Origin: Vreelandella hamiltonii
Lineage (GTDB): Bacteria > Pseudomonadota > Gammaproteobacteria > Pseudomonadales > Halomonadaceae
Length of the DNA: 64,000 nucleotides
Direction: 5' to 3'
Assembly (NCBI RefSeq): GCF_014651775.1
Contig: NZ_BMXN01000001.1
Span: 339,775 to 403,774 of the forward strand
The translations under genes and the position numbers were made by a program. The stretch's first letter is position 1; every line of letters begins with the position of its first letter. Below, one piece after another: positions 9,465-19,203 of this stretch. Under the pieces are notes generated by a model. It was not told the DNA's origin, searched no databases, and saw only the letters and a list, made by a program, of their open reading frames with translations.

Positions 9465-9860
9465 CTAGAGCTCGCCCCGGCTGACCATCAGCCGCTGCAT
9501 CAGGTCGTTCCAGCGATGGCGTACCATCATGGTGGTCAAGCCCGAAAACAGCGCCCAGGTTTTGCGCCGCCAACCCTTCAGGCGCAGGTTGTGATTGACC
9601 AGCTGCTTCATCAGCTTATAGTCATCGAACTTGCGCCACTCGCTGGCCACCGACAGCTGATGGCGTGACAGCACCGGGGCCAGCTCGATACGGAACACCC
9701 ACTCGAGCTCCTTGAGCGGTAGCCCGTGCTGTTCGATGACCTCGATCATGCGGGCGTAGTCGCGCTCGGTGGGTTCGCGGTCCAGCCAAAGCGGGGCGAG
9801 CGCCAACCAGAGGTCGCCGCGTTCATCGACTAGCTGCTGTGCATTCATCATGGTTCTCAT
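9465..9860 (-). CDS. Conserved hypothetical protein, 131 residues
   Basis: A soluble helical protein (DLWLALAPLWLDREPTERDY...LPLKELEWVFRIELAPVL). The pattern of a small N-terminal helical domain ending in a near-invariant EVAPVL-like motif resembles short uncharacterised proteins of the DUF7079 type, but this assignment is tentative. The C-terminal third is very basic (KGWRRKTW...RHRWNDLMQRLM). The start may be 9860, 9851 or 9848; no ribosome site decides. Tail-to-tail with the glutathione peroxidase gene, six bases apart. Confidence 0.5.
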   Translation of the reverse strand: MRTMMNAQQLVDERGDLWLALAPLWLDREPTERDYARMIEVIEQHGLPLKELEWVFRIELAPVLSRHQLSVASEWRKFDDYKLMKQLVNHNLRLKGWRRKTWALFSGLTTMMVRHRWNDLMQRLMVSRGEL

Positions 9861-10008
9861 CGGCAGGAAGTGGGCAGGGCGCTATCCTGCCGTGAATCCC
9901 CCATAACCTCAAGAGCGGACAGGGCGCGCCGAGCCCGCTAGAATAGCGCCTACTGGCAAGTGAGCACGAGGGTGCTCCGATGATACTCATCCGATGAAGG
10001 GGTCCAAT

Positions 10009-11214
10009 GTGATCATTAAACCGAAAGTTCGGGGCTTTATCTGCACCACTACTCATCCCAAAGGCTGCGAACAGAACGTTCTCGAACAGATCGAAGCGAC
10101 CCGCGCCCGTGGTTTGGACAAGCACCAGGGCCCGAAGAAAGTGCTGGTGATCGGGGCTTCCAGCGGCTACGGCCTGGCGGCGCGTATCACGGCGGCCTTC
10201 GGCTACGGTGCCGATACCTTGGGCGTGTTCTTCGAAAAGCCCGGCAGCGAGAAGAAGCCCGGCACGGCGGGCTGGTACAACAGCGCGGCCTTCGACAAGT
10301 TTGCCAAGCAGGAAGGGCTGTACAGCAAGTCCATCAACGGCGATGCGTTCTCCCATGAAGCCCGCGAGAAAGCCATCGAGCTGATCAAGCAGGACATGGG
10401 CGAGATCGACCTGGTGGTTTACTCACTGGCCTCGCCGGTGCGCAAGATGCCCGATACCGGCGAGCTCAAGCGCTCCAGCCTGAAGCCCATCGGTGAGACC
10501 TACCGCGCCACGGCCATCGATACCAACAAGGACGTGATCATCGAAGCCGAGGTGGAGCCGGCGACGCAGCAGGAGATCGACGACACCATCACCGTGATGG
10601 GCGGCGAAGACTGGGAGCTGTGGATGAGCGCTCTGGCAGACGCAGGCGTGCTGGCCAAAGGTGCCCGCAGCGTGGCGTTCAGCTATATCGGCACCGAAAT
10701 CACCTGGCCGATCTACTGGCACGGTGCCCTGGGGAAAGCCAAGGAAGACCTGGACCGCGCAGCGGCGGCCATCGATGCCAAGCTGCAAGAGAGCGGCGGT
10801 GGTGCCAACGTGGCGGTGCTGAAATCCGTCGTTACCCAGGCCAGCGCGGCGATTCCGGTGATGCCGCTGTACATCGCCATGGTGTACCGCATCATGAAAG
10901 AGCAGGGCCTGCACGAAGGCACCATCGACCAGTTGAACCGTCTGTTCGGCGAGCGCCTCTACTCGGGCCAGCCCGGTGAGATGGCCACCGACGAGCAGGG
11001 CCGTCTGCGTCTGGACGACTGGGAGCTGCGTGACGACGTTCAAAAAGCCTGTCAGGACCTGTGGCCAAACGTCACCACCGAGAACCTGTTCGACATTACC
11101 GACTATGCTGGTTACAAGCATGAGTTCCTGAAGCTGTTTGGCTTCGAGCGTGACGATGTGGACTACGATGCCGATGTGAACCCCGATGTGGCGTTCGATG
11201 TCGTAACCTTGTAA
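10009..11214 (+). CDS. fabV: Enoyl-ACP/trans-2-enoyl-CoA reductase, NADH-dependent
   Basis: 401 residues of the FabV family, the last reductive step of fatty-acid elongation and an alternative to FabI. The dinucleotide site is [12 protein letters not shown] near residues 49-60 and the catalytic Tyr-x8-Lys is in [10 protein letters not shown] beginning near residue 236. The start is taken as GTG 10009 ([11 protein letters not shown], the usual family N-terminus), with AAGGGG seven bases upstream; the ATG 15 bases earlier has no good site. Cytoplasmic, monomeric in known members. The enzyme class is known for low triclosan sensitivity. Confidence 0.96.
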   Translation: MIIKPKVRGFICTTTHPKGCEQNVLEQIEATRARGLDKHQGPKKVLVIGASSGYGLAARITAAFGYGADTLGVFFEKPGSEKKPGTAGWYNSAAFDKFAKQEGLYSKSINGDAFSHEAREKAIELIKQDMGEIDLVVYSLASPVRKMPDTGELKRSSLKPIGETYRATAIDTNKDVIIEAEVEPATQQEIDDTITVMGGEDWELWMSALADAGVLAKGARSVAFSYIGTEITWPIYWHGALGKAKEDLDRAAAAIDAKLQESGGGANVAVLKSVVTQASAAIPVMPLYIAMVYRIMKEQGLHEGTIDQLNRLFGERLYSGQPGEMATDEQGRLRLDDWELRDDVQKACQDLWPNVTTENLFDITDYAGYKHEFLKLFGFERDDVDYDADVNPDVAFDVVTL

Positions 11215-11276
11215 CGCTTGGGGCGACGGAGTGAACGCCGCGCTGTTTCATCTAACCGGTCAGGACGAGGTGGAGT

Positions 11277-11492
11277 ATGGATACCAGAGAGAGCAAGACC
11301 CCGGAAGAAGAGAAAGAGCACGTACTGAACCAGCGGTTGCCCGAAGATTTCGACAAGGCGGCGCCGCATAAACAGCCGGAGGCCAAGAAGCCCCCCAGTG
11401 GCATGCACAAGCTGCTGCCCGTGGTGATCATTGGCCTGGGCCTGGTGGTGGCGGCCTTTGTGATCTTTGGCATGGGCAACAGCGGCGGTTGA
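11277..11492 (+). CDS. Small single-pass membrane protein, 71 residues
   Basis: A charged N-terminal half (MDTRESKTPEEEKEHVLNQ...KKPPSG, proline- and lysine-rich) followed by one hydrophobic helix (LLPVVIIGLGLVVAAFVIFG) and a short GNSGG tail. No family recognised. The upstream GGACGAGGTGGAG supplies a plausible ribosome site. It lies 62 bases after fabV and is followed at once by a strong terminator, so it may be the last gene of the fabV transcript. Confidence 0.6.
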   Translation: MDTRESKTPEEEKEHVLNQRLPEDFDKAAPHKQPEAKKPPSGMHKLLPVVIIGLGLVVAAFVIFGMGNSGG

Positions 11493-11506
11493 CGCAGCAC
11501 CTTCGT

Positions 11507-11529
11507 TTGCCGGGCCAGTGGCCCGGCAA
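11507..11529 (+). terminator. Rho-independent terminator
   Basis: Perfect 10-base stem TTGCCGGGCC / GGCCCGGCAA with a 3-base loop followed by TTTG, 14 bases after the stop of the small membrane protein gene. Confidence 0.75.
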
Positions 11530-11678
11530 TTTGCATTTATGCGCCGTGTTTTTGTTCCTGCGGTCATGGCGCTGCCTTCCGCGCCGCAATTGGGTAAGAT
11601 GACGTTTGATTTGAACACGTTATCTCGACAGCCAGCGGCGGTTTCCATGCAGTGCCTCTCACCTTGTCACACCTTCAC

Positions 11679-12653
11679 ATGCCCACTCGGCCGTTGACGC
11701 CTTCCCCCGATCAGCGTCGGCGGGTTGCCTTTGTGCTGCTTCCCGGGTTTTCGCTATTGGCCCATGCCAGCGCCATCGAGCCACTGCAGATGGCCAATCA
11801 GCTCAGTGGTCAGATGCTGTATCACACGGTGACGCTCAGCCTGGATGACGAGCCCGTGCGCAGTGCATCGCAGCTTTCGCTGCTGGCCCAGCACCCGTTG
11901 GAAGCCGCTCTTGGGCCGTTGGACATGCTGCTGGTCTGTGCACCGACACCGCTACCCTACGTACTGCCCGCCAGGCTTCACGAGTGGCTGCGCGGTCATC
12001 AGGGCAGGGGCGTTGCGCTAGGCGGCCTGGCGGGGGGCACCGAAGTGCTGGCCCGCTGCGGGCTGCTGGAAGGCTATCGCGCGACGCTGCCCTGGCAGCG
12101 CTTCGACGCATTTGCCCAGGCGTACCCCCAGGTCACGCTTTCCCAGCAGCTGTTCGAGATCGACCGTGACCGTCTGACCTGCGCGGGCGGCACTGCCGCC
12201 ATGGACATGATGCTGACGCTGATCGGCAAGCATCACGGCCCCCGGCTGGCTGAACAGGTCTCGGAGCAGTTCGTGTGCGATCGCATTCGCCTTGCCGATG
12301 AGCGCCAGCACGTACCGCTGCGCCACCGCCTGGGTCACGCCCCGCAAAGCCTGGTGGATGCGGTCACGCTGATGGAAGCCAATATCGAAGAGCCGCTTTC
12401 GACCCTGGAGCTGGCCGAACACCTGGGCATTTCCCGGCGTCAGTTGGAGCGGCTGTTCAAGAAGTTCCTGCAGGCGGTGCCCAGCCGTTATTATCTGGAC
12501 TTGCGGCTGCAGGAAGCCCGCAAACAGCTCAGAGAGAGCGACCGTCCCGTGGGCGACATTGCCCTGATGACCGGTTTCTCCTCGGGCGCGCACTTTTCCA
12601 CCGCCTACCGTAACCACTTTGGGATCACCCCGCGGGAAGAGCGGCTGGGGTAG
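11679..12653 (+). CDS. argR: GlxA/ArgR-type AraC-family transcriptional regulator
   Basis: 324 residues. Residues about 10-190 form a DJ-1/PfpI-like (GATase1) domain lacking a nucleophile in a typical elbow (VALGGLAGGTEVLA), and the last 100 residues an AraC-type double helix-turn-helix (STLELAEHLGISRRQLERLFKK and PVGDIALMTGFSSGAHFSTAYRNHFG). This architecture is that of Pseudomonas aeruginosa ArgR, the arginine-responsive activator of aerobic arginine catabolism, and the gene sits directly before the ast genes in the same orientation, so it very likely controls them. ATG 11679 was chosen; a GTG at 11652 is possible. Confidence 0.85.
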   Translation: MPTRPLTPSPDQRRRVAFVLLPGFSLLAHASAIEPLQMANQLSGQMLYHTVTLSLDDEPVRSASQLSLLAQHPLEAALGPLDMLLVCAPTPLPYVLPARLHEWLRGHQGRGVALGGLAGGTEVLARCGLLEGYRATLPWQRFDAFAQAYPQVTLSQQLFEIDRDRLTCAGGTAAMDMMLTLIGKHHGPRLAEQVSEQFVCDRIRLADERQHVPLRHRLGHAPQSLVDAVTLMEANIEEPLSTLELAEHLGISRRQLERLFKKFLQAVPSRYYLDLRLQEARKQLRESDRPVGDIALMTGFSSGAHFSTAYRNHFGITPREERLG

Positions 12654-12753
12654 GCGCAGCTTTTCATAATTTAGCGTCCCAATCGTGAAAGCAGGGCGGC
12701 CACCGCCCCTCGTATACTGATGTCATCGCTGACTCCACCGGAGGATTTGTTTC

Positions 12754-13968
12754 ATGAGCCACACCCCAAGTCGCCAGGATTTCGACCACTACATGATGCC
12801 CAACTACTCACCGCAACAGAGCATTCCGGTGCGTGGTGAAGGCAGCCGCCTGTGGGATCAGCAAGGCCGTGAATACATCGATTTTGCCGGGGGGATTGCG
12901 GTGAACTCGCTGGGCCACTGCCACCCGGTACTGGTCAATGCACTGAAAGAGCAGGGCGAGAAGCTCTGGCACTTGTCCAACGTGTTCACCAACGAGCCTG
13001 CGCTCAAGCTGGCCAAGACGCTCACCGAGCGCACCTTCGCCGACAAGGTATTCCTGTGCTCTTCCGGCGGTGAAGCCAACGAGGCGGCACTGAAGCTGGC
13101 GCGCCGCTGGGCGGTGGATCACCACGGCGAGCACAAGGACAAGATCATCTCGTTCTACCAGTCTTTCCATGGCCGCACCTTCTTCACCGTGAGCGTGGGC
13201 GGGCAGCCAAAATACTCCCAGGGCTTTGGCCCGGTGCCCGGCGGTATTCTGCACGCCAACTTCAACGACCTGGAGAGCGTGCGCAAGCTGGTGGGCGATG
13301 ACACCTGCGCCATCATGGTCGAGCCCATGCAGGGGGAGGGCGGCATCGTGCCTGCCACCCAGGAGTTCCTGCAGGGCCTGCGCGATCTGTGCGACGAGCA
13401 CAACGCGCTGCTGATTTTCGATGAAGTGCAAACCGGCGTTGGCCGCAGCGGCGAGCTGTACGCCTACAAGAACTTCGGTATCACTCCGGACATTCTCACC
13501 AGCGCCAAGTCGCTGGGCGGTGGCTTCCCGATCGGTGCCACCTTGACCACCGACGCCATTGCCAAGTCGCTGGTGATCGGTACCCATGGCTCCACTTACG
13601 GCGGCAACGCGCTGGCATCGGCGGTGGCCCTGGCGGCGGTCGAGTTCATCGACACCCCCGAAGTGCTGCAAGGGGTCAAGCAGCGTCACGACCTGTTCCG
13701 TGAGCACCTGGAAACCATCAACCGCAAGCACGGCGTGTTCAAGGAAATCCGCGGCATGGGGTTGTTGATGGGCGCACAGATGTCCGATGCCTTTGAAGGT
13801 CGCGCCAAGGATATCCTGCCGCTGGCCATGGAAGAGGGCGTGATGGCGCTGATCGCAGGTCCCAATGTGCTGCGCATGGCGCCGTCGCTGGTGATCCCCG
13901 AGGCCGACATCGCCGAAGGCATGGCGCGTCTCGAACGAGCCATCGAGCGCCTTGTTGCCAGCGCATGA
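12754..13968 (+). CDS. astC: Succinylornithine/acetylornithine transaminase
   Basis: 404 residues, fold-type I PLP enzyme of the class-III aminotransferases. The cofactor site is [11 protein letters not shown] near residue 225 and the Schiff-base lysine is in [14 protein letters not shown] (Lys252). First gene of the AST run; converts N2-succinylornithine to succinylglutamate semialdehyde, and in related bacteria also serves arginine synthesis as acetylornithine aminotransferase. GGAGG stands nine bases before the ATG. Its 3' end leads directly into aruF. Confidence 0.94.
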   Translation: MSHTPSRQDFDHYMMPNYSPQQSIPVRGEGSRLWDQQGREYIDFAGGIAVNSLGHCHPVLVNALKEQGEKLWHLSNVFTNEPALKLAKTLTERTFADKVFLCSSGGEANEAALKLARRWAVDHHGEHKDKIISFYQSFHGRTFFTVSVGGQPKYSQGFGPVPGGILHANFNDLESVRKLVGDDTCAIMVEPMQGEGGIVPATQEFLQGLRDLCDEHNALLIFDEVQTGVGRSGELYAYKNFGITPDILTSAKSLGGGFPIGATLTTDAIAKSLVIGTHGSTYGGNALASAVALAAVEFIDTPEVLQGVKQRHDLFREHLETINRKHGVFKEIRGMGLLMGAQMSDAFEGRAKDILPLAMEEGVMALIAGPNVLRMAPSLVIPEADIAEGMARLERAIERLVASA

Positions 13969-14003
13969 GCAGGCCGCAAGCGTTACCAGAAGGAGCGTTG
14001 AGC

Positions 14004-15068
14004 ATGCTGGTTATCCGTCCGGTCACTCTGGCTGACCTGCCTGCCCTGGAACAGCTGGCCGAGCACGCCGTTCCTCGGCTGACCAACCTGCCTGCCAACC
14101 GTGAGCGGTTAGAGGAGCGCATCCTGCGCTCCCAGGAGGCGTTTGGCAGCGAGGTCGATTTTCCGGGTAACGAGCAGTACATGTTCGTGCTGGCGGACGA
14201 TCATCGTCATGAGGTACTCGGTACCGCCACCATCCGCGCCCAGGCGGGGGCCGCCGAAGCCTACTATACCTACCGCCAGGAGACGCTGATCCACGCCTCC
14301 CAGCAGCTCAACGTGCGCCGGGAAGTACAGACCCTGGCGCTGTCCCACGAAGTCTCGGACGCCACGCTGCTCTGTGCGCTGTCGCTCAACCCGCGTTACA
14401 AGGGCACCAGCGCCGAGAGCCTGCTGCGGCGGGCGCGGCTGATGTTCATTGCCCAGTACCCGGAGCGCTTCTCGCGGATTCTCGCCGTGGCGTTTCCGGG
14501 CTACCTGGATCGTCAGAATGAATCACCCTTCTGGGAGAGCGTGGGCCGCCACTTCTTTGCCCGCGGTTTCCAGGAGATGAACCACATGGCCGGGGTGCGC
14601 TCGAAAAGCTTCATTGCCGAGGTGATGCCCCAGTTTCCGCTCTACCTGCCGCTATTGACGCCGCCCGCCAGGGCAGCCATTGGCCGTGAACATCCGGCCC
14701 ATGAAGCGGCGCTGGCGGAAATGCTGGCGGAAGGCTTCGTCCGTTCCCGGCATGTGGATATCTTCGATGCCGGGCCCATCGTCAAGGCCGAGCGCGAACG
14801 GCTGGAAACCTGTCGTCGTGCCGCCTGGCACCCGGTGCGGGTGCGCCCGGAGCATGCCTTGCCGGATGCCGAACCGGCGATGATCGCCAACCAGACGCTG
14901 AGCGATTTTCGCTGCATCGTGGCGCGCTATGCGCTTTCGCCCACCGGGCAGCTGATGCTTTCCCCGCAGCATGCACAGCGCCTGGGGGTGGAAGAGGGGC
15001 GTGCCGTATTGGCGGCACCGTTAGCCCTGCCCAGCGCCGTCGATGCGCTCGATGAAGGAGAGATGTAA
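14004..15068 (+). CDS. aruF: Arginine N-succinyltransferase, first subunit
   Basis: 354 residues of the AstA/AruF family (GNAT-like fold): MLVIRPVTLADLPALEQLAEHA, the LSLNPRYKGTSAESLLRRARLMF core and FPLYLPLLTPPAR. It adds succinyl-CoA to the alpha-amino group of arginine, the first step of the pathway. The start at 14004 follows AAGGAG; the 13 codons open before it overlap astC and do not resemble the family. Paralogous to the next gene; together they should form the two-subunit enzyme seen in Pseudomonas, unlike the single-subunit enterobacterial AstA. Confidence 0.93.
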   Translation: MLVIRPVTLADLPALEQLAEHAVPRLTNLPANRERLEERILRSQEAFGSEVDFPGNEQYMFVLADDHRHEVLGTATIRAQAGAAEAYYTYRQETLIHASQQLNVRREVQTLALSHEVSDATLLCALSLNPRYKGTSAESLLRRARLMFIAQYPERFSRILAVAFPGYLDRQNESPFWESVGRHFFARGFQEMNHMAGVRSKSFIAEVMPQFPLYLPLLTPPARAAIGREHPAHEAALAEMLAEGFVRSRHVDIFDAGPIVKAERERLETCRRAAWHPVRVRPEHALPDAEPAMIANQTLSDFRCIVARYALSPTGQLMLSPQHAQRLGVEEGRAVLAAPLALPSAVDALDEGEM

Positions 15069-16099
15069 TGCGCATTCGCCCCATTGCCCGTGATGATCTG
15101 GATGGGCTCCAGGCGCTGGCGCAGCAGGCAGGCGTTGGCTTTACCTCGCTGCCGGATAACCGTGAGTTCCTGGCGGGCAAGATCGACGCCGCCGCCCGTG
15201 CGTTCGAAGAGCGCACGCCAGTGGACGACCGGCTCTACTTTTTTGTACTGGAAGATGAGGCCAACGGCGAACTGGCAGGCTGCTGCGCCATTGAAGGTCA
15301 GGTGGGTCGTGAAGTGCCGTTCTACAACTATCGGCTTGGCACCCTGGCCCACTCTTCGGTACAGCTCGACCTGCATCGCACCATCGACACGCTGTTTTTG
15401 AGCTCGGACCATACCGGCGATGCCGAGGTGTGCTCGCTGTTCCTGCGCCCGGAGTACCGTGGCGAGGCCAACAAGCATTTGCGCAACGGTGCGCTGCTTT
15501 CCAAGGCGCGCTGGCTGTTCATGGCTCAGTTCCGCGACCGTTTTCCCGAGAAGGTGCTCGCCGAAATGCGCGGCGTGTTCGATGAAAACAACGTCAGCCC
15601 GTTCTGGCAAAGCCTGGGCAAGCACTTCTTCCCCATGGATTTCAGCGAGGCAGACCGGCTGACTGGCCTGGGGCAGAAAAGCTTCATTGGCGAGCTGATG
15701 CCCAAGTTTCCCATTTACACCACGTTCATGTCGGAAGAGGCGCGGGCCTGTATTGGTCAGGTACATCGCCACACCCGCCCGGCGCTGGAGATGCTCAAGA
15801 AAGAGGGGCTGCGCTGGGAAGGCTACATCGACATCTTCGACGGCGGCCCCACGGTGGAAGCCTATGTCGATGATGTGCGGGCGATCCGCAATTCACGCTG
15901 CTATCAGGTGGAGGTGTCGCCCGACGCTGCCGCAGAAAGCGTCAGCCGCTGGCTGGCGGCCACCACCCAGATGCAGCACTTTACCGCTGGCTGGATTGGC
16001 CGAGGCCCCGCCGACGAAAGCACCGTCGTCCTGACCCCTCAGGAGGCCGAGCGGCTGGGCGTCGCCACGGGCGACACGCTGCGTCTGCTGGAAACCTGA
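15068..16099 (+). CDS. aruG: Arginine N-succinyltransferase, second subunit
   Basis: 343 residues, a clear paralogue of the preceding protein with the same landmarks (MRIRPIARDDLDGLQALAQQAG, SLFLRPEYRGEANKHLRN, ARWLFMAQFRDRFPEKVLAEMRG, FPIYTTFMSEEARACIG). Its ATG shares a base with the stop of the first subunit (TAATG), so the two are translationally coupled, as expected for equal subunits of one enzyme. The succinyl-CoA/arginine chemistry is the same as for the first subunit; which chain is catalytic cannot be told here. Confidence 0.93.
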   Translation: MRIRPIARDDLDGLQALAQQAGVGFTSLPDNREFLAGKIDAAARAFEERTPVDDRLYFFVLEDEANGELAGCCAIEGQVGREVPFYNYRLGTLAHSSVQLDLHRTIDTLFLSSDHTGDAEVCSLFLRPEYRGEANKHLRNGALLSKARWLFMAQFRDRFPEKVLAEMRGVFDENNVSPFWQSLGKHFFPMDFSEADRLTGLGQKSFIGELMPKFPIYTTFMSEEARACIGQVHRHTRPALEMLKKEGLRWEGYIDIFDGGPTVEAYVDDVRAIRNSRCYQVEVSPDAAAESVSRWLAATTQMQHFTAGWIGRGPADESTVVLTPQEAERLGVATGDTLRLLET

Positions 16100-16143
16100 T
16101 CTGCCCACGTACCCGACTACCCGGCTCAGCAAAGGAGAGCGTC

Positions 16144-17646
16144 ATGCATAACCCGAACGCACGCACCCCGCGTATGCCCGCCCAACAGCAGCAGTTGATC
16201 GATGGGGCCTGGGTGGTCGGCGAGGCCGCCCCCGTGACCAAGCACGACCCCGTGGCAGGCACGCTGCTCTGGCAAGGTGCTTCGGCGTCGCAGCCCCAGG
16301 TGGGGCGAGCAGTCGAGGCCGCCAGGGCCGCCTTCCCCGGTTGGGCGCGCACTCCCTTTGCCGAGCGTCAGGCGCTGGTGGAGCGGTTCGTCGAGGTGCT
16401 CAAGGCGCGCCAGGAAGACCTGGCCGTGGCGATTGCCGCAGAAACCGGCAAGCCGCTATGGGAAGCGCGTACCGAAGTCGGAGCCATGGTGGGCAAGGTG
16501 GCGCTCTCCATCAAGGCGTACCACGAGCGCACCGGCGAACGTGAAAAAGAGGTGGGTACCGCCAAGGCGGTCCTGCGCCACCGGCCCCACGGGGTGATGG
16601 CCGTGTTCGGCCCCTATAACTTCCCTGGGCACCTGCCCAACGGCCACATGGTGCCCGCGCTGTTGGCGGGTAACACGGTGGTGTTCAAGCCCAGCGACCA
16701 GACCCCGCTCACCGCGGATTTGACCCTGCAGTGCTGGCTGGAAGCCGGCTTGCCCGCCGGGGTGATCAACCTGGTACAAGGCGGCGTGGCCGTGGGGCAG
16801 GCGCTCTCTGCCCACCCGGGTATCGATGGCCTGCTGTTTACCGGCAGCGCCAAAGTGGGCGGCCTGTTGCAGCAGCAGTTTGCCGGGCAGCTGGATAAAA
16901 TCCTCGCCCTGGAGCTCGGGGGCAACAACCCGCTGGTAGTCAAGGAGGTGGATGATCAGCGCGCAGCCGTCCTGACCATTTTGCAGTCGGCGTTTCTTTC
17001 CGGCGGCCAGCGCTGCACCTGCGCCCGTCGTCTGATGATTCCCCAGGGGGAGGCGGGAGATCGTCTCATCGACGCACTCTCCGAGGCGATTGCCAAGCTG
17101 CACGTGGCCGGGCAGTTCGACGAGGAGCCCGCGCCATTCTATGGCGGCCTGGTGAGCGTGGCCGCGGCCGATGGCCTGCTCAAGGCGCAGGACGAACTGG
17201 AAGCCATGGGCGGCACGGTGATCAACCGTATGCAGCGCCTGGCAGAGAACACCAGCCTGCTCAGCCCCGCGCTGATCGACGTGACCGGCCTGGAGGTGCC
17301 CGATGAAGAGCACTTTGGCCCGCTGCTGAAAATCCATCGCTATGCCGATTGGGACGAGGCGCTGGCACTGGCCAACGACACCCGCTACGGCCTTTCGGCG
17401 GGGCTGATCGGCGGCGAACAGGCGGATTGGGACGACTTCCTGCTGCGTATTCGCGCAGGCATCGTGAACTGGAACCGCCAGACCACGGGGGCATCGGGTG
17501 ATGCGCCCTTCGGCGGCGTAGGCGATAGCGGCAATCACCGCCCCAGCGCTTTTTATGCCGCCGACTACTGCGCCTACCCCGTTGCCTCCATGGAAGCCGA
17601 CAGTCTGGAAATGCCGGAAACCCTGCCACCGGGAGTCACTCTATGA
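16144..17646 (+). CDS. astD: Succinylglutamate-semialdehyde dehydrogenase
   Basis: 500 residues, aldehyde dehydrogenase superfamily. Cofactor and catalytic motifs are in order: [13 protein letters not shown] (residues about 158-170), the nucleophile-activating glutamate in LELGGNNP, and the catalytic cysteine in [11 protein letters not shown] (Cys291). Oxidises succinylglutamate semialdehyde with NAD(P)+. ATG 16144 follows AAAGGAG; a second ATG at 16174 starts nearer the conserved region. The stop overlaps astB by four bases. Confidence 0.95.
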   Translation: MHNPNARTPRMPAQQQQLIDGAWVVGEAAPVTKHDPVAGTLLWQGASASQPQVGRAVEAARAAFPGWARTPFAERQALVERFVEVLKARQEDLAVAIAAETGKPLWEARTEVGAMVGKVALSIKAYHERTGEREKEVGTAKAVLRHRPHGVMAVFGPYNFPGHLPNGHMVPALLAGNTVVFKPSDQTPLTADLTLQCWLEAGLPAGVINLVQGGVAVGQALSAHPGIDGLLFTGSAKVGGLLQQQFAGQLDKILALELGGNNPLVVKEVDDQRAAVLTILQSAFLSGGQRCTCARRLMIPQGEAGDRLIDALSEAIAKLHVAGQFDEEPAPFYGGLVSVAAADGLLKAQDELEAMGGTVINRMQRLAENTSLLSPALIDVTGLEVPDEEHFGPLLKIHRYADWDEALALANDTRYGLSAGLIGGEQADWDDFLLRIRAGIVNWNRQTTGASGDAPFGGVGDSGNHRPSAFYAADYCAYPVASMEADSLEMPETLPPGVTL

Positions 17647-18992
17647 GCGTCCACAGCATTCGGGAAGTCAACTTCGACGGCCTGGTCGGGCTGACCCACA
17701 ACTACTCGGGACTGGCCCACGGTAACATGGCCTCCATGAGCCACGGGGGCCTGGTTTCCAACCCCCGAGAGGGCGCGCTGCAGGGGCTGGCCAAGATGAA
17801 GTCGCTGATGGATGCAGGCTACGCCCAGGGCGTTCTGCCCCCGCAGCAGCGGCCGGACCTGGGCGCGCTGCGCGACTTGGGCTTCAGCGGCAGCAACCGA
17901 GATATCCTCGCTCGAGCGGCGCAGCAAGCGCCACAGCTGCTGCGGGCGGTGTGCTCGGCTTCCAGCATGTGGACCGCCAACGCGGGCACCATTACGCCTG
18001 GCGTGGATGCGCCGGATGGTCGGGTACACTTTACCCCGGCCAACCTGCAGTCGAGCTTCCACCGCTACCTGGAGCCGCGCACCACGGGGCGCGTACTCCA
18101 GGCGATTTTCCGCGATGAGCAGCACTTCGCCCACCACCCGGTGCTGCCCGCCACTCCCGCGTTTTCCGATGAAGGGGCGGCTAACCATACCCGGTTGTGC
18201 GGTGAGTACGGCGAGCCCGGCGTGCACCTGTTCGTGTATGGTCGCCAGGCGTTTGGCGGCGGGCGCAGCGAGCCCAAGCGCTATCCCGCCCGGCAAACGC
18301 TGGAAGCCAGCCAGGCGGTGGCTCGCCAGCACGGGCTAAGCGACGCCCAGACCGTGTTCGCCCAGCAGCACCCGGAGGCCATCGATGCGGGCGTGTTCCA
18401 CAACGATGTGATTGCCGTGGGCAACGGCCCGGTGCTGCTCTACCACGAAATGGCGTTTCTGGACGAGGCGCGGACCCTGGACGAGCTACGCGCCAAAATG
18501 AGTACGCCGCTGATTCCCATTCGGGTCTCGGCGGAAGCGGTGAGCATGGAAGACGCGGTGGCGTCGTACCTGTTCAACTCCCAGCTGCTTTCCAACCCGG
18601 ATGGCACCATGACCCTGGTGGTGCCCAGCGAGTGTCAGGAGCGGGAGGCCGTGTGGCGCACGCTGCAGGACTTCATCCTGGCAGGCAATAACCCCATTGG
18701 CGAAGTGATCGTCAAGGACGTGAAGCAGAGCATGCGCAACGGCGGCGGCCCCGCCTGCCTGCGCCTGCGCGTGGTGCTCAGCGACGCCGAGCGCGCAGCC
18801 CTCAGCGGTCGCGTGCTGCTCGACGATGCGCTCTATAACGACCTCACCGCCTGGGTGAGCCGCCACTACCGCGACCGCCTCACCACCGATGACCTGGCCG
18901 ACCCGCAGCTCGCCACGGAAGTCCTCACCGCGCTGGATGAGCTGACGCAGCTGCTGAACATTGGCTCGGTGTACCCGTTTCAACAGGGGTAA
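17643..18992 (+). CDS. astB: N-succinylarginine dihydrolase
   Basis: 449 residues of the AstB family, a guanidino-modifying enzyme fold. Visible landmarks are [21 protein letters not shown] at the N-terminus, [13 protein letters not shown] near residue 175, [10 protein letters not shown] near 250 (catalytic histidine region) and [10 protein letters not shown] near 365 (catalytic cysteine). It hydrolyses succinylarginine to succinylornithine, CO2 and two ammonia. Last gene of the run; astE, the succinylglutamate desuccinylase usually found at the end of this operon, is not here, and a strong terminator follows. Confidence 0.95.
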   Translation: MSVHSIREVNFDGLVGLTHNYSGLAHGNMASMSHGGLVSNPREGALQGLAKMKSLMDAGYAQGVLPPQQRPDLGALRDLGFSGSNRDILARAAQQAPQLLRAVCSASSMWTANAGTITPGVDAPDGRVHFTPANLQSSFHRYLEPRTTGRVLQAIFRDEQHFAHHPVLPATPAFSDEGAANHTRLCGEYGEPGVHLFVYGRQAFGGGRSEPKRYPARQTLEASQAVARQHGLSDAQTVFAQQHPEAIDAGVFHNDVIAVGNGPVLLYHEMAFLDEARTLDELRAKMSTPLIPIRVSAEAVSMEDAVASYLFNSQLLSNPDGTMTLVVPSECQEREAVWRTLQDFILAGNNPIGEVIVKDVKQSMRNGGGPACLRLRVVLSDAERAALSGRVLLDDALYNDLTAWVSRHYRDRLTTDDLADPQLATEVLTALDELTQLLNIGSVYPFQQG

Positions 18993-19008
18993 GCGCCCTG
19001 CCAAACAG

Positions 19009-19035
19009 CTCATCATGAGGCTTTCTCATGATGAG
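19009..19035 (+). terminator. Terminator of the ast operon
   Basis: Stem CTCATCATGAG / CTCATGATGAG around a short loop, 16 bases after the astB stop. Both arms are themselves near-palindromic (TCATGA), so alternative pairings exist. It separates ast from the mesX-mesD leader. Confidence 0.65.
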
Positions 19036-19203
19036 TTGAATTAATGTCGCTTTTCATTCATGTGGTGGGTCTGGCATAAAGAACACATCCTCTTCGATGA
19101 CGTGGCGCTAACGCCCGTGTATCGAAACGTCAAACATGGCATCGAGCGCTGAGCTGCATTGCGGCGCCGTCGCCAATCTCGACCAACAGGGTGTTTGTTC
19201 GCG
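19036..19203 (+). promoter_or_regulatory. Leader region of mesX-mesD
   Basis: About 170 non-coding bases between the ast terminator and mesX. A partly paired stem can be drawn from TTCGAT (19096) to ATCGAA (19127) with an inner GGCG/CGCC pair. I could not match it to a known SAM, SAH or cobalamin riboswitch, nor find a clear MetJ or MetR box. It must hold the promoter for mesX, but none stands out. Confidence 0.3.

Noticed and set aside
16456..17538. 360-codon minus-strand frame over astD
   Set aside because: Codon shadow; astD is fully supported by catalytic motifs. The same holds for long opposite-strand frames over astC (12808-13731), mesX (19108-20193) and the yebC-family gene (7315-8034).
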